Shown here: one piece after another, positions 28,000 through 36,445 of the stretch
How the letters are laid out: every line of letters begins with the position of its first letter
Numbering within the stretch: the first letter of the stretch is position 1
From: Verrucomicrobiaceae bacterium
GTDB taxonomy: Bacteria > Verrucomicrobiota > Verrucomicrobiia > Verrucomicrobiales > Verrucomicrobiaceae
NCBI GenBank assembly: GCA_027489965.1
Contig: JAIXZA010000159.1
Location: 88,308 to 152,307 of the forward strand
DNA: 64,000 nucleotides
Direction of reading: 5' to 3'
The notes under the pieces: generated by a model
What the model was told of the DNA's origin: nothing
Seen by the model: the letters and a program-made list of their open reading frames with translations, nothing else
Databases searched by the model: none
Program-made: the position numbers and the translations under genes

Positions 28000-29415
28000 T
28001 CACAATCCAGCAGCCCGACGAGCCTCATTCAGCTGACGAATGAAACGTGCACGTTCGCCACTGCTATCAGGGCCTTTGCTTTTTTCTGCCAGATCCAGGA
28101 TGAGTTGGTGATTCAGATCTGGGCTCTGATGATCGCCATTCAACAACATGCCGAGTCCGACGACGGCGGATTCAAAGAGATAGTCCTCACGCGTGTTCTG
28201 CCAGTTTGCCCCACGGTCCACGACATTCAGCTTGGACTCATCAAAGGGCCCCACGGTCTGGGTGGTGAAGCGTCCTTGATCCAGGGTGATGGTCGCGATG
28301 GGTTTACCTGCGGTATTCAGATCCGTCGTGGCTGGCTGAAACTCATACCAGACGACTTGGCTGCCTGCACTGCGCAGTTCGGCAGCGGGTAAATGACGCT
28401 CACTCAAGCGGCGGAACTCCCGCACATTTCGACGATCAAAATTCACATCCAGAGGATAGCTCGTCGAGCTGGTGGCGGCAGGTTGATCCGCTGGCAGTTG
28501 AATGGTCACACGCAGCAGTCGTGTGTTTGGATTCCATGGGCAGGAAGAAGTTTCAGCCTTCCATGAGTGAATGTAGATCCCTGTGGCTTGGCTTTTTTCC
28601 TCAAGCTTCGGTGCTGGGCCTTTCAGAGGGGATGCAAACTGCTCCTTATCCTTGCCTTTGATGGGTTGCGGACGGATATCGGCAGGTTTGATGGAGAAAA
28701 GATCCGCTGTCTGCTGATTGGTGCTGATAAAGGCAAGCTTGCGATTGAGACGAGTCACGGCCACCGGCACCACAGGCATCGGTGCAGGAGCTGAATGGAT
28801 GATTTCGATTGCCGCCTTGGCAGGCGCTGATTGAGCCACGATGACTGTCGATTTCGGCGGCACTGGAATGACTGCGACAGGCGCTTTTTCGATCACAGGT
28901 GCAGGTTTTGCCGCTGTGATCGTGACGGCAGGCACAGACGTTGGCTTCACCACAGCGACCTCGACTTTGGCGGGCGCGGCAGCGATGGGGTCACTTTTGA
29001 CTTGGGCAGGCTGGCTTTCTGCCACGTCGATTTGTGAACTGACAAGGCTGACCTGACGGCCAGCTAGATAAGCAGCACCGGTAACAGTGATCAGAGCTGC
29101 GGATTTCAATAGAATGCCCATCACCGGCCAAGTGCTGGTGGTCTTCTTCACCATCGGACGCGGTTTCATGGGCACTACAAGACGGGGAATTTGGGCAGGA
29201 TACAGCACCGCATGGCGCTGTTCGGGCAAAAGCCGCTCCTGCGGGATCGGGGCACGCTGGCGCAGGGCCTCTGTTACGGCTTCGATCTGCTCTAGTTCGG
29301 ACGTGGCTGCTGGACAAGCACTGAGTAGCTGGTGGATGGCACTGGCTTGATGAGCCTGGAGTTCACCGAGGGCATAAGCGGTGAGTTCAGAGGTATCGTT
29401 GGCAGGACTGGTCAT
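28000..29415 (-). CDS. Membrane protein with YfbK-type C-terminal domain, vWA domain missing
   Basis: 471 residues. An N-terminal anti-sigma-like helical part ('LTAYALGELQAHQASAIHQL', residues 11-30) leads to one membrane helix (about 96-118). A long Ala/Pro/Val-rich linker reaches about 215. The last 190 residues match YfbK/DUF3520 proteins: 'CPWNPNTRLLRVTIQ' (end of the vWF_A N-region) followed at once by 'YPLDVNFDRRNVREFRR', 'QVVWYEFQPA' and 'GERARFIRQLNEARRAA' (DUF3520). In full-length relatives a vWA domain of about 180 residues lies between these two parts; it is absent here. Its start overlaps the stop of the ECF sigma gene (ATGA), so it is probably the membrane-bound partner or anti-sigma factor. 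That role is inferred. Confidence 0.72.
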   Translation of the reverse strand: MTSPANDTSELTAYALGELQAHQASAIHQLLSACPAATSELEQIEAVTEALRQRAPIPQERLLPEQRHAVLYPAQIPRLVVPMKPRPMVKKTTSTWPVMGILLKSAALITVTGAAYLAGRQVSLVSSQIDVAESQPAQVKSDPIAAAPAKVEVAVVKPTSVPAVTITAAKPAPVIEKAPVAVIPVPPKSTVIVAQSAPAKAAIEIIHSAPAPMPVVPVAVTRLNRKLAFISTNQQTADLFSIKPADIRPQPIKGKDKEQFASPLKGPAPKLEEKSQATGIYIHSWKAETSSCPWNPNTRLLRVTIQLPADQPAATSSTSYPLDVNFDRRNVREFRRLSERHLPAAELRSAGSQVVWYEFQPATTDLNTAGKPIATITLDQGRFTTQTVGPFDESKLNVVDRGANWQNTREDYLFESAVVGLGMLLNGDHQSPDLNHQLILDLAEKSKGPDSSGERARFIRQLNEARRAAGL

Positions 29416-29963
29416 AAATTTGAGGAGGAAGGTTGGGTGGCGAGCTCGCGATTCAGCAGCTCGCGCAGTTTCTTGATGGCCACATGCATGATAAAACCGA
29501 CATTGCCCACACTGAGGCCCGTGATGTCAGCGATCTGCTGGTAGGAACAATCGTGGGTGAATTTGAGTCGGATGACTTCTTGTTGATTGGGCCGTAGTTT
29601 TTCCACGAGATCCCAGATACGCTCGTAGAGCTCGTGAGAAACGGCATTTTCAGAAGGATCTGGGTCAAAGGAAACGGCCGCATTGAGCGCCTCCTCATTG
29701 CCGAGATCCAGCCGATGATCCTTCCGCAGGACATCCAGCGCCCGGTTGCGGCAGACGGTGAAAAGCCAGGCTTTGAGATTGTCCCGCACCTTGGCAGGAT
29801 CGGTGAGGTAAAGCTTGAGCAAGGCGTCCTGCACCACCTCCCGTGCCCGCTCAACGTCCCCATTGAGGACCCCTGCCGTGTAGGCGATGAGGCTGCCCTC
29901 ATGCTGATCCAGCGCCCGCCTGACAAGGAGAGTGGCTTCATCTGGATTCGGCTGGAGAGACAT
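29412..29963 (-). CDS. ECF-family RNA polymerase sigma factor
   Basis: 183 residues, the usual ECF size. Region 2 (about 20-85) includes 'RAREVVQDALLKLYL' and 'LKAWLFTVCRNRALDVLRKD'. Region 4 (about 115-170) is a helix-turn-helix with 'LRPNQQEVIRLKFTHDCSYQQIADITGLS'. It directs RNA polymerase to specific promoters and is normally held by an anti-sigma factor. The overlapping downstream gene (28000-29415) encodes the likely membrane partner. A candidate target promoter would be its own upstream region (29964-30055, 92 bp), which shows no obvious motif to my eye. Confidence 0.93.
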   Translation of the reverse strand: MSLQPNPDEATLLVRRALDQHEGSLIAYTAGVLNGDVERAREVVQDALLKLYLTDPAKVRDNLKAWLFTVCRNRALDVLRKDHRLDLGNEEALNAAVSFDPDPSENAVSHELYERIWDLVEKLRPNQQEVIRLKFTHDCSYQQIADITGLSVGNVGFIMHVAIKKLRELLNRELATQPSSSNL

Positions 29964-30055
29964 GCGTACACGGTGCTCTTCCTTAAACGCCCAGGGAAGT
30001 GTTTTATTAGAGGACTTGATTCAAATTAGAACGGTAGAACCAAGAACCCACGGTC

Positions 30056-32755
30056 TCAGGGCTTGGAGAACTCCCGATCCAGGGCGTCGAGGTAGATGGA
30101 GATGGGGTCTTTGCGTTCGGGAAGTTCTTTTTTGAGGGTCTCGGGCAGGCGGAGGTATTCGTCAAAGAGGCCTGACATGGCGGGCGTGCTATTGGCTTCG
30201 TGGGTGTCTAGCAGGTCTCTGACGGACTTGCTCTGATCGACGGCGATTTGGGTGCGGTTACGCAGTTTTTTCAGTCGGGCTTCGACGTCTTTGGCTTTGC
30301 CGTCGCGCAGCTCACTCAGTAGGGCTGTGTAGTCGGCGACGATGGGGCGAAAGAGAATGGCGCAGCGATGCTGGAGAGCACTGAGGGCGATGAAATTGTA
30401 TTGCAAAATCTCTTTCCGGTCCGGGCGCTTCATGATGGCTGCATAATCGTCGATGGGAATGACGGCGGCGGCCATGGGCTCTTGAGATTCCGTTTGGGTT
30501 TCTGTTTTGCTTTGGGGCGCGGGTGGCGACGAAGGCTTTTCAACGGTGAGCTCAACCGGCATTACTTTGACTGGCTCAGGTGCGGCTTCTTCAGGCTCCG
30601 ATTTTGGCTGAGTGGGCTTCGCTGATGAGGCTTCGACTTTGGCCTTTTCTTCAGGCTCCTTGGCGGGTTCATCGGTTTTGGAATCGCCCTTTCCAAAGAG
30701 GGGTTGGATGCGAATGGGAGTACGCGTGGACTTGGGCTCCTCTTTGGCTGGAGTAGGTGCTTCCTGCTTCTCTTTGGGTTTAGCTTCTGGCTGAGTCTCT
30801 GGCTTTTCTTCGGCCTTTTTGTTGCCGCCAAAGAATCCAAAGAAACGCTTCTTTTCTTTCGCGGGTTCTTCGACGGCAGATTCCTGATAAACGGCAGCGA
30901 CCAGTGGAGCGTTCAGCATCTGCCAGTCCAAGAGCAGGCTGGTTTTAGGAACATCCTTGTCTTTCTCGGGCGCACTTGGCTGGATGGGCGCTGGCTTTTC
31001 CGGGGTGCTGACGTCTTCGGATTTTTCGGTCTTGGGTTGGCTGTCTCGGAACCAATTCAATGGGTTCAGCAGGGAAGGTTTTTTGATCGGTTTGATCTCG
31101 TCTTTTTCCGTGGGGGCTGGAGCTAACTTAGGCGCTGGCGTGCTGGTTTCGGCGTTGGGAATTTCGATCTCAGCCTCTTCTTTATTGGGCTTGGGATCAC
31201 TGCCAAACCAACGTTCAAACAAGGGCTTGGGGCCCTTCGGAGTTGGCGACTTAGTAGCGACAGGAGCTTCCTCCTTTTCCGACTCCTGAGCTTTCTCTGG
31301 CTCTGGAGCGTCGGCCTGCTCAGCGGTCTTGCGTGACTGGGCCTCTTCTTTAGCCGCTTCATCAATGGCAGCGGCGATGACGTCTTCATCCTTAGATTTT
31401 CGAGACGAAAAGGGATTTAAGCGGCTGAAAAATGAGCGTCTTTCCTTCGTCTCTTTCTCGGAAGGCTTCGCGTCTGCTGACGCGGTCTCCGGTTTCGCTG
31501 AGGTTCGATCCTCCGTGGCAAGTGGCGCTTGCGGCGTTACGGTCTCTAGTTCCGGCGGTGCGATGATGGGGGCTGAAACAGGACGCGGTTTTGGAATTTC
31601 ACTGACTTTGGCCTGATAACGAATGGTGAGCGCTTCATTCAAAGCAGCCAGCGTGTCGGTGATGCTGAGCGGTTCTGAGACGCCGGGGCTAGAGAGGTTA
31701 GCCAGTTGCAAGGCCCACCATTTATTGAGGCTGGCAGGCGTACTGGCAAAGCCGGGAAAGGCCTGATTTAAAAGTTCTCGCTCTGGACGTGTGTCAGCGG
31801 AAAGCGAGGCCAGGAAACGATTCAGGCGGATGCCGCCTTCGGGTTGATCCAGCAGTGCAAGGACAAGGGCGCAGCAGGAGGTCTTGTAAATGGTCTTGGA
31901 CAGGGCGTCCATGTCCACAGGAGAGGCTTCGATGATCTCTTCGATGCCAAAGATTTTCCCAGACTTAAAGATGACGGCAAACAGAGTGCTAGGGCGGGCT
32001 TGCTTGCGATAATCCAAGGCTTCGACGATGCCTGTGAAGAGCCAGTCTGGTAGAAGCAGGGTACGTTGAGTTTTGAGCTCTTTTTGATCCTTCAAAATAC
32101 GCTCGGCCAATAGAGCGCGGATGATCTCAGCCCGCACATCGGTGGGCCTTAAATCAGGCCGCAAGTTGATGGTCACTTGCAGATGAAATCCGCCATGCGT
32201 GATCTGAGAGACAGCCATGCTGGCGGCTTTGCCATCCTTTTTGGCAGCATCACCCGAATTCAACAGCACGACAATGGGAGAGGCCCAAGCATGTTTGTCA
32301 CGCAGCATTTGATTGAGCTCACCACTGATTTCTTCACAGCGGGAGGAAAAGGCACTGCGCAGAGAAAGATCATTGCCATGAACGATGAATTGTCCGCTGC
32401 TGCTGGTGGAGGAGATGACCTTGTTCTTGGTGAGCGGCGTCGTCGGCACCGTGGACACTTCTGGGGCTGGCATGTCGGGGATGCGGCTGGTTGCAGGAGC
32501 CACAACGGGTGGCTGCGCGGACTTAGGAGCGGCATTGAGCTGCCCCGGCATGGGTGGTGACACGGGTGCGGCGGGCGTGGCACTGGCTGGCGCTGCGGGC
32601 ACCGTCGGCGGTATGGCCGGCAATTGGGGAGCCTCGATCTTAGCCGCGGCTTCCCGAGCTGCGGAATCGACGGGCGCGGGCTGCTGGGCCTGCAAACATG
32701 AAAGGCCAAGGATGAAGCAGGAAAGAATGACGGATTGACGGAACATGGCAGACAT
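30056..32755 (-). CDS. Secreted protein with degenerate peptidase-like domain and long disordered motif-bearing linker
   Basis: 899 residues; a second ATG three codons in may be the real start (signal peptide MFRQSVILSCFILGLSCLQAQ). After a Pro/Ala-rich stretch, residues 115-350 form a folded part. Segments such as 'AEIIRALLAERILKDQKELK' and 'LLPDWLFTGIVEALDYRKQ' recall metallopeptidase (gluzincin/peptidase MA) helices, but no HExxH is present. Residues 390-760 are a low-complexity Glu/Lys/Pro-rich region. It contains five aromatic islands at about 439-457, 510-527, 558-578, 634-651 and 681-697. A helical C-terminal domain (about 765-899) closes it. Adjacent gene 32767-33330, 11 bp upstream on the same strand, is probably cotranscribed. 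No function recognised. Confidence 0.6.
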   Translation of the reverse strand: MSAMFRQSVILSCFILGLSCLQAQQPAPVDSAAREAAAKIEAPQLPAIPPTVPAAPASATPAAPVSPPMPGQLNAAPKSAQPPVVAPATSRIPDMPAPEVSTVPTTPLTKNKVISSTSSSGQFIVHGNDLSLRSAFSSRCEEISGELNQMLRDKHAWASPIVVLLNSGDAAKKDGKAASMAVSQITHGGFHLQVTINLRPDLRPTDVRAEIIRALLAERILKDQKELKTQRTLLLPDWLFTGIVEALDYRKQARPSTLFAVIFKSGKIFGIEEIIEASPVDMDALSKTIYKTSCCALVLALLDQPEGGIRLNRFLASLSADTRPERELLNQAFPGFASTPASLNKWWALQLANLSSPGVSEPLSITDTLAALNEALTIRYQAKVSEIPKPRPVSAPIIAPPELETVTPQAPLATEDRTSAKPETASADAKPSEKETKERRSFFSRLNPFSSRKSKDEDVIAAAIDEAAKEEAQSRKTAEQADAPEPEKAQESEKEEAPVATKSPTPKGPKPLFERWFGSDPKPNKEEAEIEIPNAETSTPAPKLAPAPTEKDEIKPIKKPSLLNPLNWFRDSQPKTEKSEDVSTPEKPAPIQPSAPEKDKDVPKTSLLLDWQMLNAPLVAAVYQESAVEEPAKEKKRFFGFFGGNKKAEEKPETQPEAKPKEKQEAPTPAKEEPKSTRTPIRIQPLFGKGDSKTDEPAKEPEEKAKVEASSAKPTQPKSEPEEAAPEPVKVMPVELTVEKPSSPPAPQSKTETQTESQEPMAAAVIPIDDYAAIMKRPDRKEILQYNFIALSALQHRCAILFRPIVADYTALLSELRDGKAKDVEARLKKLRNRTQIAVDQSKSVRDLLDTHEANSTPAMSGLFDEYLRLPETLKKELPERKDPISIYLDALDREFSKP

Positions 32756-32766
32756 GAAAAAGCGCC

Positions 32767-33330
32767 TTATGGGAAGCGGGGATCGAGTGATAATTTACCT
32801 TCGGCAATACGCACCTGGTTCATTTGAAAAAGCGCCTGAACCTCTTCTTTCAGCACGGCACTTAGATTGATCAAGGCGGGTCTGAGTGGCCGCATGAGAC
32901 CGCGTGGCACTTGCAGATGCCCGTAGGCTCCGCCGACCACTTCGACTCGAAAGACTTTATCCAAATGCGTGACAGCCAGATCCACGGTCGCGGTCTGGCG
33001 CTGCCCAGCAATGTCCCAGGCCAAGGTTGCATGAGCAACGCCTGGATCGAGATCGAAGTGGAGTTTTTCAAAACGCACGGAATTCTCAAGACTGGCGGCC
33101 ATCCGCGCGGTCAGGACCTTTTCCAAATGGCGATTGATCTCAGACTCGCTGATCTCGATCTCTGCGCTGCCTTTAATCACGGCCTGCTTGATTTCATCCG
33201 TCATATCCACCGCTTTACCATGATCTTTAAGAATGACCGTTGGCAGCGCCCTTGGGCGGTGAGCTACCCAAGCAGCACCCGCCAAAGCGCTGAGCGCGGT
33301 CATGAGTAGAAGGTTCAGGAGGAATTTCAC
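32767..33330 (-). CDS. Hypothetical single-pass membrane or secreted protein
   Basis: 187 residues from the GTG at 33330; an ATG at 33375 gives 202 residues but precedes what looks like the natural signal/anchor (VKFLLNLLLMTALSALAGAAWVA). I do not recognise a family. After the hydrophobic N terminus come 'IKGSAEIEISESEINRHLEK', a beta-rich middle ('VRFEKLHFDLDPGVAHATLAWDI') and a short C-terminal 'QMNQVRIAEGKLSLDPRF'. The pattern resembles envelope proteins with LptC-like or AsmA-like beta layers, but that is weak. It is 11 bp upstream of the 899-residue protein gene and probably cotranscribed with it. Confidence 0.65.
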   Translation of the reverse strand: MKFLLNLLLMTALSALAGAAWVAHRPRALPTVILKDHGKAVDMTDEIKQAVIKGSAEIEISESEINRHLEKVLTARMAASLENSVRFEKLHFDLDPGVAHATLAWDIAGQRQTATVDLAVTHLDKVFRVEVVGGAYGHLQVPRGLMRPLRPALINLSAVLKEEVQALFQMNQVRIAEGKLSLDPRFP

Positions 33331-33436
33331 AGGATGGCCATCATGCACCACATTCGGGTAGGGCGGCAAGTGCAATGAAGGCGGATCAGGCAGGAATGCC
33401 CATCAGTTGCTAATGGGCGATACAAACCCCTGATCA

Positions 33437-35149
33437 TCAAGAATCTAATGATCGTCCAGTGCGCTTAACGGCCTCAGCAAGCCAGGCAGACTCCTGTTTC
33501 CAGAATCCTTCCTGTCGCATTTGCTCCACCGTAACGGGCATCCGAGCGCTCCAGTTCTGACCGCTGGCGATTCCTGGGACATTGAATCGATCCTCCAATG
33601 CAAAGAGGTCCGGTAACATGAAAGCGGCGTAGCGCGCATTGCTGGCTAGGAGCGCCTCGATCAATGCATGACGGACATGATCATCATAAGCTGGCCAATG
33701 GCCTTCTTGCACAGGCAGCCCAGCGAATTCGGAGAGAAAACGCAGCTCCTTATTGCCGAGATAACGGTCACCTTCATCATGACTCTGGCTGTCGCGACGA
33801 CGATGCTCCCAATGCGTCTTCATCGGTTCATGATCATGAGTGGCATAGGTCGTGAAAGCACAGTTATCATAATCCCTTCCCTGCTGAACGTGTCCGTGGC
33901 CATCCTCCTCCCAGTGGCTGACTTTGAAGCCTGGAACGTCCAGTCCCAGCAAATGCGGACGCACATAATCCGGGACGGTGCCTAGATCCTCGGCCACGAC
34001 TTCATGCGGAGAGGCGGCTGCCACGATCATGCGCAGATATTTGTCGCCTGCTGCGCAGTTGGCGGCTTTATGCTCAGGCGTGTCGTCGGCGTGCTCGATG
34101 TAGTGCGGCAAGCGCCCGCCGGTGAGAGCCCGGGCTTCGTCGTCACTGAGGTGCAGGAATTCACCATTCCGCTGTGGCCGCCAAGGAAAGCTGTAGATGC
34201 GGTAAAAACCGAGAACGTGGTCGATGCGGAAGACGTCAAAAACTTCGGTCAGCTTCTGTACCCGGCGCTGCCACCAGCCAAAGCCATCGGCCTCCATCAC
34301 ATCCCAGCGGTAGAGTGGAATGCCCCAGTTCTGGCCCCAACGCTGCACAAAGTAGTCGTCTTTAAAATAGGTCTCGGGTGGAGCACCACCGCACCATTCC
34401 AGATTAAATTGTTCCGGTTGGAAGAAAACATCCGCACTGCACCAGGAAATACCAAAGGGCACATCTCCCATGAGCTTCACTTTTTTCTCTGCGGCATAAG
34501 CCCGCACAGCACGCCATTGACTGAAGCAGAGCCACTGCACGTAAGCATGATATTGCAGCTTTTCTGCGATCTCCGTCGCGTGAAGACTACGCTGCTCCGC
34601 CAGCCAAGCTTTCGCTTTGGCACCAGAGTTAATCTCCTGCGGCCAGTTCGGCCAGTCTTCATGCCCGTGGAGATCCATCAGCACGCGAAAAAGGCAGAAT
34701 TCCTCTAGCCATGGGCCTTCCGCAGCGCAGAAAGCAGAAAACTCGGCCGAACGTTGCGGCAGTGTCTCTAGTCGGCCAAAGGCGTGACGCAAAAGTGCAT
34801 TTTTCAGCTTTCTGACTTTCTCATACTGCACAGGTCCCTCACGCAATGCGTCACCGCCGAGGAAGCGTGTGGTCGTGCGGAAAAACTTGTCTTCAAGCTC
34901 GGGCACGACCATGGGCGTGATTTCCAACGTTAGATAATCCAGCGCAATGGAGCTGATGGCATTGTATGGACTGCTGTCGCCGCCGGTCGCATTGATGGGC
35001 AGAAATTGCAGGAATCCCAAGCCGGTTTCAGCAGCCCAGTCGATCATGTCACAAACACCGCCCGTATCGCCAATCCCCAGATCATCGGCTGTTCGAATTG
35101 CAAAAACGGGAACAAGAATGCCTGCGCGGCGTGGCTGGATAGTGGGCAT
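33437..35149 (-). CDS. malQ: 4-alpha-glucanotransferase (amylomaltase)
   Basis: 570 residues from the ATG at 35149 (MPTIQPRRAGILVPVFAIRT). The frame is open 120 codons upstream, but those residues do not match the family and run antisense toward the phosphatase gene. GH77 signatures are complete: 'GIGDTGGVCDMIDWA', 'LQFLPINATGGDSSPYNAIS', the nucleophile region 'VFRIDHVLGFYRIY' with catalytic Asp, and the acid/base region 'VVAEDLGTVPDYVR'. It transfers alpha-1,4-glucan segments between malto-oligosaccharides in the cytoplasm for glycogen or starch metabolism. No maltose genes adjoin it. It is divergent from the histidine phosphatase, with 147 bp between starts. Confidence 0.93.
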   Translation of the reverse strand: MPTIQPRRAGILVPVFAIRTADDLGIGDTGGVCDMIDWAAETGLGFLQFLPINATGGDSSPYNAISSIALDYLTLEITPMVVPELEDKFFRTTTRFLGGDALREGPVQYEKVRKLKNALLRHAFGRLETLPQRSAEFSAFCAAEGPWLEEFCLFRVLMDLHGHEDWPNWPQEINSGAKAKAWLAEQRSLHATEIAEKLQYHAYVQWLCFSQWRAVRAYAAEKKVKLMGDVPFGISWCSADVFFQPEQFNLEWCGGAPPETYFKDDYFVQRWGQNWGIPLYRWDVMEADGFGWWQRRVQKLTEVFDVFRIDHVLGFYRIYSFPWRPQRNGEFLHLSDDEARALTGGRLPHYIEHADDTPEHKAANCAAGDKYLRMIVAAASPHEVVAEDLGTVPDYVRPHLLGLDVPGFKVSHWEEDGHGHVQQGRDYDNCAFTTYATHDHEPMKTHWEHRRRDSQSHDEGDRYLGNKELRFLSEFAGLPVQEGHWPAYDDHVRHALIEALLASNARYAAFMLPDLFALEDRFNVPGIASGQNWSARMPVTVEQMRQEGFWKQESAWLAEAVKRTGRSLDS

Positions 35150-35296
35150 GGTGTTAAATGAGATGAATGCGGACGGATCGCGTAGATTCAATGGTGGAAT
35201 TTTTAATTGTCGCAGACAGCGTGCCAGCCCTGACACTGTTCCTTCAAATCGTTTCGAAGCGCTTGCACCTGTGCTTTTGACTCCCACATTGCCGAC

Positions 35297-35992
35297 ATGA
35301 CCACTCGTCTTTTTCTCATCCGCCATGGAGCCACCGTTTTGACTGCTGAGGATCGCTTTGCAGGGGCTACCAACGTGGCCCTTTCCGATGAAGGCCGTCG
35401 TCAGGCAGGTAAACTCTCTGAACGCCTCGCGGGCGAAAAGATCGCAGCCGTTTATGCTTCGCCTCTGGACCGGACCATGGAAACGGCGCGTATTCTCGCC
35501 GCACCCCACGGGTTAGAGATACTGCCCAGGGACGGACTCAAAGAAATCTCCCATGGCCGCTGGGAGCAGCACACGCGTGCCGAAGTGGATGCTCTTTTCC
35601 CTGAGGAGGCTGCTGCTTGGGAAGAAGATCCTTACACCTTTGCTCCACAGGGCGGAGAAAGTGGGCTGGCCGTCACGGCACGCTCTTTACCAGTGCTGAT
35701 GGACATCGTGCGCGCACACCCAGGTCAGACAGTAGCAGTAGTCTCGCATAAGGCGACCATCCGTCTGCTGCTGAGCTCTCTACTCGGCTTTGATCCGCGT
35801 CGTTACCGGGATAATCTGGATCAGAATCCAGCGGCTTTGAACATTGTTGATTTCAAAAGCCCTGTGCGCGCTCGTCTCACCCTGTTTAACGACACCTCCC
35901 ATTACGATCACGATCAGATTCCTGGCGTGCCGGAAGGCCGACTTTCCAAATGGTGGAGCGCGGGCAATGCAGCGCCCACGAAAGAGTTCTGA
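35297..35992 (+). CDS. Histidine phosphatase superfamily protein (phosphoglycerate mutase-like)
   Basis: 231 residues. The catalytic R-H-G signature is at the N terminus (FLIRHGATVLTAEDRFAG), with His11 as the phosphate acceptor. The second arginine site 'YASPLDRTMETARIL', the conserved Glu near 'GLKEISHGRWE' and the second histidine in 'VAVVSHKATIRLLLSSLLG' complete the site. Such enzymes include alpha-ribazole phosphatase, sugar phosphatases and mutases; the substrate here is uncertain. The tail (about 185-231) is longer than in CobC/GpmB. It might serve the GT81-like pathway at 9987, but that link is only a guess. Confidence 0.9.
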   Translation: MTTRLFLIRHGATVLTAEDRFAGATNVALSDEGRRQAGKLSERLAGEKIAAVYASPLDRTMETARILAAPHGLEILPRDGLKEISHGRWEQHTRAEVDALFPEEAAAWEEDPYTFAPQGGESGLAVTARSLPVLMDIVRAHPGQTVAVVSHKATIRLLLSSLLGFDPRRYRDNLDQNPAALNIVDFKSPVRARLTLFNDTSHYDHDQIPGVPEGRLSKWWSAGNAAPTKEF

Positions 35993-36075
35993 TACTCAGC
36001 AGTGCTGAATCAGGTGCATGTTTTCCTACTTGTTTGTAAAACTTCGATAGACGAGGATCAGTGCTCTAACTTCTG

Positions 36076-36441
36076 ATGAAAACCCTTCTCTCTCTTGCTA
36101 CTTTTATTCTTCTTATGACCACCGCACCCGCCGCTGACGCACCTTACCGCCACGTTGTTTTGTTTAAATTCAAAGACTCCGCCACTCCTGAACAAGTGCA
36201 GGTCGTGGAGAAGGCCTTCATTGAGCTGGCCAAGAAGGTGGATACAGTCAAAGGTTTTGAGTGGGGCAACAATGTGAGCCCCGAAGGCAAGAATGATGGT
36301 TTCACTCACTGCTTCCTGGTGACTTTTGCCGACAAAGCCGGACTGGATGTGTATCTACCACATCCAGCCCATGCGGAGTTTGTCAGCATTCTGAAGCCGA
36401 CTCTCGATAAGGTTTGCGTCTTCGACTACGTGGCGAAATAA
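36076..36441 (+). CDS. Secreted Dabb (stress-responsive A/B barrel) protein
   Basis: 121 residues. A signal peptide (MKTLLSLATFILLMTTAPAAD) precedes a single Dabb domain: 'YRHVVLFKFKDSATPEQVQV', 'FIELAKKVDTVKGFEWGNN', 'FTHCFLVTFADKAGLDVYLP' and 'HPAHAEFVSILKP'. The His-His-His pattern and ferredoxin-like fold are typical of homodimeric Dabb proteins, best known from plant stress proteins and polyketide cyclases. In PVC bacteria exported versions are common, with no assigned reaction. Convergent with the aminotransferase gene, whose stop is 4 bp away; no hairpin lies between them. Confidence 0.92.
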   Translation: MKTLLSLATFILLMTTAPAADAPYRHVVLFKFKDSATPEQVQVVEKAFIELAKKVDTVKGFEWGNNVSPEGKNDGFTHCFLVTFADKAGLDVYLPHPAHAEFVSILKPTLDKVCVFDYVAK

Positions 36442-36445
36442 GGGA

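Noticed and set aside
35150..35509. 120-codon N-terminal extension of malQ
   Set aside because: Residues before the ATG at 35149 do not match GH77 and run antisense into the phosphatase gene start.
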